A stretch of 64,000 bases of DNA. Source: Streptomyces sp. PsTaAH-137. Its GTDB lineage: Bacteria > Actinomycetota > Actinomycetes > Streptomycetales > Streptomycetaceae. Shown here piece after piece: positions 17,662 to 25,908 of this stretch (position 1 is its first letter; each line of letters starts with the position of its first letter). The position numbers and the translations under genes are program-made. The stretch lies in NCBI RefSeq assembly GCF_003259365.1, contig NZ_QLLY01000005.1, positions 479,709 through 543,708 on the forward strand, in the 5' to 3' direction. The notes beneath the pieces are model-generated. The model ran no database searches. It was not told the origin of the DNA and saw nothing but the letters and a program-made list of their open reading frames with translations.

Positions 17662-18570
17662 GTGATGACTCCGGAACTGCCGCTCGACCAGGTCAGGACC
17701 CTGCTCGCGGTGATCGACGAGGGCACGTTCGACGCGGCGGCCGCCGCGCTGCACGTGACGCCGTCGGCGGTCAGCCAGCGCGTCAAGGCCCTGGAGCAGC
17801 GCACCGGCCGGGTGCTGCTCGTCCGCACGAAACCGGTGCGGCCCACCGATTCGGGCGCGGTCGTCGTCCGGTACGCGCGTCAGCTCGCCCGCCTGGAACG
17901 CGACGCGTACGCCGAGCTGGGTCTGACCAGCGAGGCCGAGGAGCCGACGCGGGTCTCGGTGGCGGTGAACGCGGACTCCCTCGCCACCTGGTTCCTCGGC
18001 GCGCTGGAACGGGTCGAGCGGACCCCGTACATCTGCTTCGAGCTGCACCGCGAGGACGAGGCGAACACCGCGGAACTGCTGCGCGAGGGCCGGGTGATGG
18101 CGGCGGTGACCTCGTCGCCCGAGCCGGTGACGGGCTGTTCGGTGCGGGCCCTGGGCCGGATGCGTTATCTGGCGGCGGCGAGTCCCGGCTTCGCCCGCCG
18201 CCACCTCGAAGGACCGCTCGCCGACGTGCTCACCACGGCCCCGGTGATGACCTTCGACCGCAGCGACGACATCCAGGACGCGTTCGTGCGCGGACTGCGC
18301 CGGGGCCGCGGCGCGGCGAGCCGGGTCCGGCACGCGGTGCCCACGTCGGAGGGGTTCGCCGAGTCCATCGCCCTGGGCCTGGGCTGGGGCATGCTGCCCG
18401 AGATGCAGGCCGAGCCCCTCTTCCGGTCCGGCCGCCTGGTGCCGCTCGCCCCGGACCGCCCGGTCGACGTCCCGCTCCACTGGCAGCAGTGGAAGCTGGA
18501 CTCCCCCGCGCTCGCCGCGGTGGCGTCCGCGGTCACGGCGGCCGCCGGCGAAGCGCTGCGGGGCTTTTGA
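17662..18570 (+). CDS. LysR-family regulator, ArgP/LysG type
   Basis: This 302-residue regulator has an N-terminal winged HTH (TFDAAAAALHVTPSAVSQRVKALEQRTGRVLLVRTKP) at residues 18-54 and a LysR substrate-binding domain. Its motifs ADSLATWF and SEGFAESIALGLGWGMLPE are characteristic of ArgP/LysG. It is divergent from the LysE exporter, so it probably activates export when lysine or arginine accumulates. The GTG at 17662 is followed at once by ATG; neither has a ribosome site, so a leaderless mRNA is possible. Confidence 0.92.
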   Translation: MMTPELPLDQVRTLLAVIDEGTFDAAAAALHVTPSAVSQRVKALEQRTGRVLLVRTKPVRPTDSGAVVVRYARQLARLERDAYAELGLTSEAEEPTRVSVAVNADSLATWFLGALERVERTPYICFELHREDEANTAELLREGRVMAAVTSSPEPVTGCSVRALGRMRYLAAASPGFARRHLEGPLADVLTTAPVMTFDRSDDIQDAFVRGLRRGRGAASRVRHAVPTSEGFAESIALGLGWGMLPEMQAEPLFRSGRLVPLAPDRPVDVPLHWQQWKLDSPALAAVASAVTAAAGEALRGF

Positions 18571-18636
18571 ACCACGCACGGGTCCAGCCGCACCGGCCGG
18601 GACGGCACCCGCGACCGCGGAACTGATCATCTCGGA

Positions 18637-19395
18637 TCAGGTGCCGGTGTCCTCCAGGTCGGCCAGGGCCACCAGTTGCTCCGGGGTGACGTCGGCCGGG
18701 ATCGGCTGCGGCGCGGGCGTGCGCAGCGGCGGCTGCCAGCCCGCCTCCTTGTCCCAGGTGCGCACGACCCGGGCGGGCGCCCCCGCCACCACCGCGTGGT
18801 CGGGGATCTCGCCGCGCACGACGGCGCCCGCCGCGACGACGACGTTCCGTCCGATGCGGGCGCCGGGGAGGATCACGGCGTTGGTGCCGATCCAGCAGCC
18901 GGGGCCGATGTCCACCGGCTCCATCCGCGGCCACTGCTTGCCGATCGGCTGCTCCGGGTCGTCGTAGGAGTGATTGGTGGAGGTGATGTACACGTACGGG
19001 CCCATGTAGACGTCCCGGCCGATGGTCACCGTCGTGTCCGCGATGACATGGCTGCCGCGTCCGATGACGACGCCGTCACCGATGGTCAGGATCGGGTCGG
19101 GGCCGAGGTCGAGGTCGGGCATCATCCCGGCGGTCAGCGTGACCTGTTCGCCGATGATGCAGTGGGCGCCGAGCCGGATCCACGGCTCCCCGAACAGGGT
19201 GCCCTGCGGGAAGGCCAGCCGGGTGCCGCCGCCGATCGCGCCGAACGGATGCCCGCCGGTCTGCTCCGCCGTGACCGCGCCCCTGCGCTGCATCCAGCGC
19301 CAGCCCGCCTGGACGGCCCGATGGGCGAGACCGCCGCGGCCACCCCGGCCGCCCGGGCCGCCCGGGGACGAGAACACGTTCCATTTCATCGGCAC
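18637..19395 (-). CDS. acyltransferase with left-handed beta-helix (LbH) fold
   Basis: This 252-residue protein has hexapeptide repeats from about residue 75 to 205, for example IRLGAHCIIGEQVTLTAG, IGDGVVIGRGSHVIAD, ITSTNHSYDDPEQPI and VDIGPGCWIGTNAVILPGARIG. The histidine of TNHSYDD is the usual catalytic base. The end of the helix reads GAVVRGEIPDHAVVAGAPARVVRTW, as in maltose/galactoside O-acetyltransferases. A Gly/Pro/Arg-rich N-terminus precedes it. The acceptor is unknown. ATG at 19389 is an alternative start two codons inside. Confidence 0.85.
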   Translation of the reverse strand: MPMKWNVFSSPGGPGGRGGRGGLAHRAVQAGWRWMQRRGAVTAEQTGGHPFGAIGGGTRLAFPQGTLFGEPWIRLGAHCIIGEQVTLTAGMMPDLDLGPDPILTIGDGVVIGRGSHVIADTTVTIGRDVYMGPYVYITSTNHSYDDPEQPIGKQWPRMEPVDIGPGCWIGTNAVILPGARIGRNVVVAAGAVVRGEIPDHAVVAGAPARVVRTWDKEAGWQPPLRTPAPQPIPADVTPEQLVALADLEDTGT

Positions 19396-19520
19396 GGCGC
19401 TACGTTACTCACCCGTACCGTCCGCCCCCACCTCACCGGCCTGTGATCTTCACCCCACAGGTACGGTTCGCTCTGGCGCGACACCATGACCGGAAACCAT
19501 CGGGAAACAGAGGAGCAGGC

Positions 19521-20042
19521 ATGGCCCACGAGGCACTCGTCACCGGGTTCGGCGACCACGAACCGGCGCTGGACCAGGAGTCGTTCGCGGCGCCGATGTC
19601 CACGCTGATCGGCGACGTCACCCTGCGCGCGGGCGCGAGCGTCTGGTACGGCGCGGTGCTGCGGGCGGAGTTCGAGCCGATCGTGCTCGGCGCCGACAGC
19701 AACATCCAGGACAACTGCACGGTCCATGTCGACCCGGGCTTCCCGGTGACGGTCGGCGAGCGCGTCTCGGTCGGGCACAACGCGGTGCTGCACGGCTGCA
19801 CCATCGAGGACGACTGCCTGATCGGCATGGGTGCGACGGTGCTCAACGGCGCGGTGATCGGCGCCGGTTCGCTGGTGGCGGCGCAGGCGCTGGTCCCGCA
19901 GGGCATGGTGGTCCCGCCCGGCTCCCTGGTGGCCGGCGTCCCCGCGAAGGTGAGGCGCGAGCTGTCGGACGAGGAGCGCGAACTGGTCACGCTGAACGGC
20001 ACCCACTACGTGGAACTGGCGAAGATGCACCGCGCGCTGTGA
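19521..20042 (+). CDS. gamma-carbonic anhydrase family protein
   Basis: This 173-residue LbH trimer-forming protein has VWYGAVLRAEFEPIVLGADSNIQDNCTVHVDPGFPVTVGERVSVGHNAVLHGC (residues 45-95), which carries the three zinc-ligand histidines in the expected positions. The C-terminus is helical, as in the family. Members hydrate CO2 or act as related metal-binding enzymes (YrdA/PaaY type). ATG at 19521 has a GAGGAG site and is preferred over an upstream in-frame ATG at 19443. Confidence 0.9.
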   Translation: MAHEALVTGFGDHEPALDQESFAAPMSTLIGDVTLRAGASVWYGAVLRAEFEPIVLGADSNIQDNCTVHVDPGFPVTVGERVSVGHNAVLHGCTIEDDCLIGMGATVLNGAVIGAGSLVAAQALVPQGMVVPPGSLVAGVPAKVRRELSDEERELVTLNGTHYVELAKMHRAL

Positions 20043-20043
20043 C

Positions 20044-20062
20044 CGCGCCCGCCCGGGGCGCG
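20044..20062. terminator. short convergent hairpin between carbonic anhydrase and DedA genes
   Basis: A 7-bp GC stem (CGCGCCC at 20044-20050 with GGGCGCG at 20056-20062) and five-base loop lie just after the stop at 20042 and before the convergent DedA stop. It could terminate from both sides; the short stem makes this tentative. Confidence 0.35.
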
Positions 20063-20067
20063 GGCCG

Positions 20068-20718
20068 TCAGTCGGCGACGACGGCGGCCTCCGCCTGGGC
20101 GGCCTCGTGCGCGGCGGCGGCCTTGGCGGCCCGGCGCTTGACGATGAGCATCGAGGCGAGCCCGACGAGCACGGCCGCGCCCAGACCCACGTACGAGAAG
20201 CGCTTCAGCCAGTCCTCGGCGACCACGCCCACGTAGTAGATGACGGCGGTCGTGCCGCCGGCCCAGACCACGCCGCCGAGGAAGTTCGCGATGAGGAACT
20301 TCCAGTACGGCATGTGCAGCACGCCCGCGAGCGGGCCCGCGAAGATGCGCAGCAGGGCGATGAACCGGCCGAAGAAGACGGCCCACATGCCCCACTTCTC
20401 GAACGACCGCTCGGCGGTGGCGACATGGGCGGGCCCGAAGTGCCTGGGGAACTTGGCACCCAGCTTGGCCAGGAGTGGACGGCCGCCCTTGCGGCCGATC
20501 GCGTATCCGATGGAGTCACCGATGACGGCGCCCGCGCTGGCGCAGGCGCCGAGCACGACGGGGTTGACGTCACCGTGCTGCGAGGAGAGCAGCGCGGCGG
20601 AGACGAGGACGATCTCGCCGGGCAGCGGGATGCCGAGACTCTCCAGGCCGATGACGCCCGCCACCAGGGCGTAGATGGCGACCGCCGGAATCGTGTCGAG
20701 CCACTCCTGGATGTGCAA
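20068..20718 (-). CDS. DedA-family membrane protein
   Basis: This protein of about 216 residues has DedA (SNARE-associated/VTT) features: ESLGIPLPGEIVLVSAALL near residue 25, GDSIGYAIGRKGGRPLLAKLG near residue 70 and FFGRFIALLRIFAGPLAGVLHMPYWKFLIANFLGGVVWAG near residue 118. DedA relatives recycle polyprenyl-phosphate or phospholipid carriers across the membrane. The start is TTG at 20718, supported by GGGAGG eight bases upstream. The C-terminus is Ala-rich and charged. Confidence 0.88.
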   Translation of the reverse strand: MHIQEWLDTIPAVAIYALVAGVIGLESLGIPLPGEIVLVSAALLSSQHGDVNPVVLGACASAGAVIGDSIGYAIGRKGGRPLLAKLGAKFPRHFGPAHVATAERSFEKWGMWAVFFGRFIALLRIFAGPLAGVLHMPYWKFLIANFLGGVVWAGGTTAVIYYVGVVAEDWLKRFSYVGLGAAVLVGLASMLIVKRRAAKAAAAHEAAQAEAAVVAD

Positions 20719-20996
20719 AGCAGCCGCCTCCCGTAAGACCCGCAAGTTCGGTGTACCCGGCGCGCGCCCTCCCCTGGGGCGCCCACGCCGGGAAGCCTAC
20801 CTGTTCGCCCTGACGCGTCCGGGTCGACCGAACCACACCTGGCCGTGGGGCCGGAGGCTCCCCCGAGCGGCTGCCACCCGAGGTCGGGCACCAAGGTGAG
20901 GTTTCACGTTTTCATCACAACTTCATCACCCGGCATACATGCTTGCTTTAGCCACTCTTATCGTCGGGGCTACCGCACATCTCATGGGGGGATCTC

Positions 20997-21500
20997 ATGT
21001 CGCACTTCCAGCCGCCGCCCGGAAACTGGCCGCCCGCCGCGCCTCAGCCATCCCGGACCCCTCTGTGGGGACGCAAGCGGTTCATGCTGCCCGCGATCGG
21101 TATCGCCTTCGTCATCGGCGTCGGCGCCGGCGGGGCCAGCCAGGACGACGCGACCGCCAACGCCGCAGCGAGCAAGCCCCGACCGACTCCCACCGCGACC
21201 GTCACCGCGACAGCAACGGCTACGGCCACCGAGACGGCCAGCCCGGAGGCGACCCCCACCGTCACAGCGACGAAGACCGTGAAGGTGAAGGTCACTGTCA
21301 CCGCGAAGGCACCCGCCGCCGGCGGCAGCGGAACGTCCGGAGGGAGCGGCAGCAGCGGAACGTCCAGCGGCGGCTCGGGCGGATCTTCGTCCAACGGCAA
21401 CGGGGCCACCGCGCTCTGCAACGACGGCACCTACTCCTACGCAGCCCACCACCAGGGCGCCTGCTCCCACCACGGCGGCGTCGCGACCTTCTACCGGTAA
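20997..21500 (+). CDS. membrane-anchored or secreted protein with C-terminal DUF3761-like motif
   Basis: This 167-residue protein has a cytoplasmic Pro-rich N-terminus and one hydrophobic segment (FMLPAIGIAFVIGVGAGGAS, residues 29-48). A Thr/Ala/Lys-rich linker and a Gly/Ser-rich linker follow. The C-terminal 27 residues contain CNDGTYSYAAHHQGACSHHGG, a two-cysteine, His-rich motif found at the end of many Streptomyces exported proteins (DUF3761). A GGGGAT ribosome site precedes the ATG. Function is unknown; the terminal motif may bind metal, but that is inference. Confidence 0.75.
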   Translation: MSHFQPPPGNWPPAAPQPSRTPLWGRKRFMLPAIGIAFVIGVGAGGASQDDATANAAASKPRPTPTATVTATATATATETASPEATPTVTATKTVKVKVTVTAKAPAAGGSGTSGGSGSSGTSSGGSGGSSSNGNGATALCNDGTYSYAAHHQGACSHHGGVATFYR

Positions 21501-21949
21501 GCGCACGAGCACCCCGCCCGCGTTGCCCTGCCGGGCCGAGGGTCATTCGGGTCGCATCGTGGTGCGAGGGTCAAGATCCAGCCATCATGGACATCGAGGC
21601 CACACAACGCACATTCAGCACATATCTCGACAGCGTAACGCCGTAACCTTTAATGATCCTAGGACTGATTCAAGGCTACGCGCTGCGGACTCTTTCAGTG
21701 CTAGCACTGCCTGGCCGCCATGCAGGCCGAGATCCCTCGTCGCCCCTGACCTGCCCGATGACGCCCGGATAGTTTCTCCGTAGCGGGCTTCGGCAACCCG
21801 CAGAAGCGGGTCCCTTCCTGTTCCTTCAGGCGGGAGGCCCCTCTCAGGTTCCGAAGACATCCCGGTTCGAGCGGAGTCCCGTTCAGACAAACGATCGGCG
21901 AGCCTTCACCTGGCCGATCGTCAAGTCTGTCTCGCGAAAGGGGACTCAC
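21501..21949. other. gene-free stretch with lower GC
   Basis: No convincing coding region was found. Bases 21590-21700 are noticeably AT-rich for this chromosome and could hold a promoter. A short hairpin (GCGGGCTTCGGCAACCCGC) lies at 21783-21801. A longer inverted repeat at 21891-21921 precedes the micro-gene pair. No tRNA or attachment-site duplication was recognised. Confidence 0.5.
21891..21921. promoter_or_regulatory. inverted repeat upstream of the micro-gene pair
   Basis: ACGATCGGC (21891-21899) and its exact complement GCCGATCGT (21913-21921) flank a 13-base spacer, about 30 bases before the first micro-gene start. It could be an operator or a leader hairpin. A second small repeat (GACTC/GAGTC at 21943-21957) brackets the GTG start itself. 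Confidence 0.5.
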
Positions 21950-22045
21950 GTGGAGTCTATGCAGAAGTACAACTTGGGCCACAAGATGCGCGTCACGTCT
22001 CGTCCGGGGGTCCGGGGCTTCGAGCGCACCGGGTGGGCCCGGTGA
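21950..22045 (+). CDS. 31-residue micro-protein, basic, unknown function
   Basis: A GTG start at 21950 has a good AAAGGGG ribosome site seven bases upstream. It encodes a short basic peptide beginning MESMQKYNLGHKMRV and ending FERTGWAR. Its stop overlaps the GTG of the next micro-gene (GTGA), an arrangement that argues for real, coupled translation. I do not recognise the family. It could be a small DNA-binding or regulatory peptide, or a leader peptide for the downstream gene. Confidence 0.5.
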   Translation: MESMQKYNLGHKMRVTSRPGVRGFERTGWAR

Positions 22046-22191
22046 GTAGCCCGGCCGGCCAGCGGGCAGTGCTGCTCCTGTTGGCCGGCGGGGGCACTTC
22101 GCTGTTGGCGCTGGAGCGCCCTTCATGGGGCGTGGCCCTTCTGGTCGGCGTGGGGGTGGCGACACTGCTCCACCTGCTGATGGAGCAGTGA
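22042..22191 (+). CDS. 49-residue hydrophobic micro-protein, probably two membrane segments
   Basis: The GTG at 22042 overlaps the previous stop as GTGA. The product is very hydrophobic, with segments AVLLLLAGGGTSLLAL and WGVALLVGVGVATLLHLL separated by a turn, and ends MEQ. This suggests a helical-hairpin membrane protein. Similar overlapping small pairs occur in Streptomyces accessory regions, but I cannot name the family. Confidence 0.5.
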   Translation: MSSPAGQRAVLLLLAGGGTSLLALERPSWGVALLVGVGVATLLHLLMEQ

Positions 22192-22283
22192 TGACCCTCA
22201 ACACGGGGTTCCCTCGCCTTGATGCGGAGTTGAGGTCCTCCATGGCAGGCGTCCGGTCAGTCCCAGGCGGGTAGTTCCCTGCC

Positions 22284-22820
22284 ATGGATGCGGGGGTTGC
22301 GGGCGTGGTCGGCGCTGCCGTGGGAGTACTGGGCGGGTTCGGGACTGCAGTGGTGTCGTCCCTGAGTCAGAACGCGCAGCAACGGCAGCAGCAGACGGTT
22401 GAGCGTGAGGCGCGTCTCGAACAGGGCCGCCGGGACGCCTACCTCGCCTGCATCGAGACTTCGAAGGGGATCACGGCGGACTGGTGGAAGCTGGTGAACT
22501 GTCTGCTGTCCAGCGACCGAACACCAGAGTTGTGCAGGCAATACGCGGAGACGGCACAGCATGGCTGGGTTGTGTTCACGAAGTCTGCGGACGCGGTGTG
22601 CATTGCTGGGCCGAACGCGATGGCGGCTGCCGTGCAGGCGCTGCGTGAGTCGATGTGGACCATGGATCGGGCCGGGACCGAGTGGTATGAGTGCGTGCGC
22701 TCGGGGGGTGTGGATCGGCTAGCCGCGTGTGAGGCCGCCTTCCGGGAAGCGGAGCGGACTCGAACGGATCAGGGGTTCGTGTTCCTCGCCGCCGCCCGGC
22801 GTGCGCTCGCTGCCGAGTAG
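22284..22820 (+). CDS. conserved hypothetical protein with N-terminal membrane segment
   Basis: This 178-residue protein starts with a Gly/Val/Ala-rich hydrophobic segment (AGVVGAAVGVLGGFGTAVVSS, residues 5-25). A Gln/Glu/Arg-rich stretch that could form a coiled coil (residues 28-52) follows, then a helical domain with four cysteines (near residues 56, 74, 84 and 112). Third-position G/C bias is weaker than in neighbouring genes, which fits acquired DNA. The upstream micro-gene pair is in the same direction 92 bases away. The family is not recognised. Confidence 0.7.
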   Translation: MDAGVAGVVGAAVGVLGGFGTAVVSSLSQNAQQRQQQTVEREARLEQGRRDAYLACIETSKGITADWWKLVNCLLSSDRTPELCRQYAETAQHGWVVFTKSADAVCIAGPNAMAAAVQALRESMWTMDRAGTEWYECVRSGGVDRLAACEAAFREAERTRTDQGFVFLAAARRALAAE

Positions 22821-23073
22821 GTGGTCACCGTGAGCGCCGCTCCGGCGACCTCGGGGCCGATCTCGTCCGGCAGTCTCCGGCAGGCAAGGTTGCTCACCGT
22901 GACTCCGCACCGGAAGCTGCCGGACGAGAACCCTTGCAGCCGTCGGCTCGCCTGCCGCAGCGCATCCCGATGGCCGCCGAAGACACCCACCCGACACGTC
23001 GCCGCGCGGGGCACCGCGATCTCCACGCGGGGACGCCGGAGACCGACGACCGCGGCGGCGACGCGCGGGACTG

Positions 23074-23526
23074 TCAGCCGTTGGGGCGCAGCGTCCAGAC
23101 GACCTTCATCTCGCCGGTGACGGCGCCGTCCTCGCGGCGGATCTCGATGGTGACCGGGAACTCGGGGCGCTCCCCCGCGTCCAGCTCGGCGACGACGTCC
23201 GCGGCCGGGCGGCCGAGGGTCGCGGTGGCGGTGACCGGGCCCATCGCCAGCTTCTTGTAGGCGATCTCGGCGCTGACGGCCAGCGGCACGGCGCGTGCGA
23301 GCTGGTCGCCGAAGGCGGCGAGCACGATGGCGCCGCTCGCGGACTCGCCGAGCGTGAACATCGCTCCGGCGTGCGGGCCGCCCACGTGATTGTGGTAGTC
23401 CGCCTGATCGGGCAGGGAGACCACGGCCCTTTCGGGGCTGGTCTCGTGGAAGTCGAGGTTCAGGGTGCGGGCCATCGGCACCGTGGCGGCGAGCATCTCG
23501 CCGATGGACATCTGGTCTGCGCTCAT
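23074..23526 (-). CDS. hot-dog fold thioesterase (PaaI/DUF4442-like)
   Basis: This 150-residue protein has the hot-dog signature YHNHVGGPHAGAMFTLGESASGAIVLAAFG (residues 46-76), with the HxGxxHxG arrangement usual for PaaI-type acyl-CoA thioesterases. KKLAMGPVTATATLGRPAADVVAELDAG follows. The acyl substrate is unknown. ATG at 23526 and ATG at 23535 are both possible; neither has a strong ribosome site. It diverges from an MFS transporter about 100 bases away. Confidence 0.8.
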   Translation of the reverse strand: MSADQMSIGEMLAATVPMARTLNLDFHETSPERAVVSLPDQADYHNHVGGPHAGAMFTLGESASGAIVLAAFGDQLARAVPLAVSAEIAYKKLAMGPVTATATLGRPAADVVAELDAGERPEFPVTIEIRREDGAVTGEMKVVWTLRPNG

Positions 23527-23630
23527 GAACCGCATGTTACCCACGGGTAGCCAGCCTGACCATCCCCGCTCGCGTCGCTGACCCGGCCGGATGGTTTGGC
23601 AAATGCGCGCGCGGCGGCGATAGTCCCCCA

Positions 23631-24983
23631 GTGACCTCAACCAAGACCTCGCGCCGACCCGTCTGGGCGGGGCGGAACTACACGCTCCTCGCCGGGTCGG
23701 CGTTCATCACGGCGCTCGGCGCGAACGGGGCGCTGATCGCCTCGGCGTTCGCCGTCCTAGAGGCGGGCGGCGACGGCGGTGACGTGGGTCTGGTGGCGGC
23801 GGCCCGCACCCTGTTCCTGGTGATCTTCCTGTTGGTCGGTGGCGCCGTCGCCGACCGGCTGCCGCGCCATCACGTCATGGTCGCGGCCAACGCCCTGAGC
23901 TTCCTCTCCCAGGGCGCCTTCGCCCTGCTCGTCCTCACGGGCGAGCCGCAGTTGTGGCAGATGATGGCGCTGAGCGCGCTGGGCGGCATGGGGCAGGCGT
24001 TCTTCAGCCCGGCGGCCGAGGGCATGCTGATGTCGACGGTCACCGCGGAGCAGGCGAGCCGGGCGTTCGCCCTGTTCCGGATGGCGATGTCGGGCGCCTC
24101 GGTGGGCGGTGCCGCGCTCGGCGGCGCCCTGGTCGCGGCCTTCGGGCCCGGCTGGGTGCTCGCGGTGGACGCGGCGGCGTTCGCGGTGGCGGGCGCGATG
24201 CGCTGCTTCCTCGACGTGAGCCACATCGCTCCGCGCGTACCGGGCGGCGGTCTCCTCGCCGACATGCGCGAGGGCTGGCGGGAGGTCGTCTCGCGGCCCT
24301 GGCTGTGGGGCATCATCGCCCAGTTCTCGGTGGTCATCGCCGTGGTGGGGGCCGCGGAGGCGGTGTTCGGGCCGCTGGTGGCCCGCGAGGAACTGGGCGG
24401 GGCCGGGCCGTGGGGCTTCGCGCTCGGCGCGTTCGGCGCGGGCACGATCGTCGGCGGGCTGCTGATGATGCGCTGGAAGCCGAAGCGGCTGCTGTTCGCG
24501 GCGACGCTGTCGGTGTTCTCGCTGTCCCTGCCGTCGGCGGCGCTCGCGGTCCCGGTGCCGCTGGCGGCCCTGGTCGCGGTGATGTTCGTCAGCGGCATCA
24601 TGATGGAGGTGTTCGGCGTCTCCTGGATCACCGCCCTGCACCAGGAGATACCGGAGGAGAAGCTGTCCCGGGTCTCCGCCTACGACTGGTTCGGCTCGGT
24701 GGCGATGGTCCCGCTGGCGACGGCTCTCGCCGGACCCGCCGAGTCGGCGTTCGGCCTGAGTCCTTCGCTGTGGGGGTGCTCGGCGCTGGTGGTCGTCGCG
24801 ACGACGGCGGTGCTCTTCGTGCCGGACGTACGGAATCTGCGGCGCAGGGAGTCGACCGAGATCGCCGGCGCCGTGGCGGCGACCGGCCCGGACGACGCGG
24901 CGGCAGTGGGCGTGACCGGCGCGGCCACGGCGGCGGTGACCGCGACCGAGCCGGTGACGGCCCCGCCGCGCGACACCCCGTGA
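23631..24983 (+). CDS. MFS transporter (MFS_3 type)
   Basis: This 450-residue transporter has twelve helices and the signature GGAVADRLPRHHVMVAANALSFLSQ near residue 68. PAAEGMLMSTVTAEQASRAFALFRMAMSGASVGGAALGG near residue 125 and SWITALHQEIPEEKLSRVSAYDWFGSVAMVPLA near residue 325 are typical of the antibiotic/siderophore exporter group. The last 50 residues are an Ala/Thr/Glu-rich cytoplasmic tail. The substrate is unknown. Confidence 0.87.
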   Translation: MTSTKTSRRPVWAGRNYTLLAGSAFITALGANGALIASAFAVLEAGGDGGDVGLVAAARTLFLVIFLLVGGAVADRLPRHHVMVAANALSFLSQGAFALLVLTGEPQLWQMMALSALGGMGQAFFSPAAEGMLMSTVTAEQASRAFALFRMAMSGASVGGAALGGALVAAFGPGWVLAVDAAAFAVAGAMRCFLDVSHIAPRVPGGGLLADMREGWREVVSRPWLWGIIAQFSVVIAVVGAAEAVFGPLVAREELGGAGPWGFALGAFGAGTIVGGLLMMRWKPKRLLFAATLSVFSLSLPSAALAVPVPLAALVAVMFVSGIMMEVFGVSWITALHQEIPEEKLSRVSAYDWFGSVAMVPLATALAGPAESAFGLSPSLWGCSALVVVATTAVLFVPDVRNLRRRESTEIAGAVAATGPDDAAAVGVTGAATAAVTATEPVTAPPRDTP

Positions 24984-24989
24984 CCCCGC

Positions 24990-25850
24990 CTACCCCACGC
25001 GGAAGGAGCCGCCCGGCGGCTCCGGTGACGGCACGGCCTCGGCGTCCGTGACCGGTCGGGCGTCGCCAACGAACCGGCGCAGCGCGTCGCCGTGCTCGAC
25101 CCGCGCGGGGAACGCGTCGCGCGCGGTGCGGCGGGCCAGCTCCGCCACGTCGAACTCGGCCCGGGAGGCGACGAGCACGGCGTTGCCGAACCGGCGTCCG
25201 CGCAGCACCGCGGGCTCGGCGATCAGCGCGACATGGGTGAACACCGCCGAGAACGTGGCCAGTTGTGAGCGCAGGAAGGCGAACGGGGCGCCGTCGGCGA
25301 GGTTCGCCGCGTAGGTGCCGCCGGGCCGCAGCACGCGGTCGGCCTCGTGCGCGTACTCCAGGGTGGTCAGATGGGCCGGCACCCGGGAGCCGCCGAACAC
25401 GTCGGCGACGAGCGCGTCCGCGCTGTCCGCGGGCGCCGCCTCCAGCCAGGCCCGCGCGTCCCCGCCGTGCACGGTGATGCCCGCTCCCCCGTCCGGCAGC
25501 GGCAACTGCTCGGCGACGAGCTCCCGCAGCCCGCCGTCGGCCTCGACGACATGCTGCCGGGAGCCGGGCCGGGTGACGGCGACGTAGCGCGGCAGCGTCA
25601 GGGCGCCGCCGCCGAGGTGCAGCACGTCGAGCGGCGCCCCCGCGCCGGCGGCGCAGTCCAGGACGTGGCCGAGACGCCGGGCGTACTCGAACTCCAGGTG
25701 GGCGGGGTCGTCGAGATCGACGTACGACTGGGGTGCTCCGTTCACCGTGAGCAGCCAGGCCCGGCGCCGGTCCACGTCGGGCAGCAGTCGGGCCGTGCCG
25801 TGGTCGACGGCGCGGATGACGGGTATCGGCTCGGGGTCGGGTGCGTTCAC
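24990..25850 (-). CDS. spermidine-synthase-like methyltransferase-fold protein
   Basis: This 286-residue protein aligns with the spermine/spermidine synthase superfamily: SYVDLDDPAHLEFEYARRLGHVL near residue 42, DVLHLGGGALTLPRYVAV near residue 74 (binding loop GGG), VVEADGGLRELV near residue 100 and DALVADVFGGSRVPAHLTT near residue 144. The expected catalytic aspartate is replaced by the DVFGG context seen in the actinobacterial fused-MFS/SpeE-like group, so true polyamine synthesis is doubtful. It is convergent with the MFS gene only six bases away. Confidence 0.8.
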   Translation of the reverse strand: MNAPDPEPIPVIRAVDHGTARLLPDVDRRRAWLLTVNGAPQSYVDLDDPAHLEFEYARRLGHVLDCAAGAGAPLDVLHLGGGALTLPRYVAVTRPGSRQHVVEADGGLRELVAEQLPLPDGGAGITVHGGDARAWLEAAPADSADALVADVFGGSRVPAHLTTLEYAHEADRVLRPGGTYAANLADGAPFAFLRSQLATFSAVFTHVALIAEPAVLRGRRFGNAVLVASRAEFDVAELARRTARDAFPARVEHGDALRRFVGDARPVTDAEAVPSPEPPGGSFRVG

Positions 25851-25861
25851 CCGCCCATTGT

Positions 25862-25902
25862 GCCGGGCCCGGGGCCCCTGGTTCAGGGGTCCCGGGCCCG
25901 GC
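25862..25902 (-). terminator. strong hairpin terminator downstream of tuf3
   Basis: Nineteen-base arms (25862-25880 and 25884-25902, beginning GCCGGGCCCGGG) form a near-perfect stem with a three-base loop and one mismatch. It lies between the tuf3 stop and the next gene in the same direction and should end tuf3 transcripts. Confidence 0.8.
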
Positions 25903-25908
25903 CCGCCG

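Noticed and set aside
21523..21783. Plus-strand open frame of 86 codons
   Set aside because: Composition is not coding-like, there is no ribosome site, and the stretch is AT-rich intergenic DNA.
22769..23026. An 85-codon minus-strand frame (VGVFGGHRDALRQASRRLQG)
   Set aside because: It reads somewhat protein-like but has no ribosome site, overlaps the end of the 22284-22820 gene, and matches no family I know.
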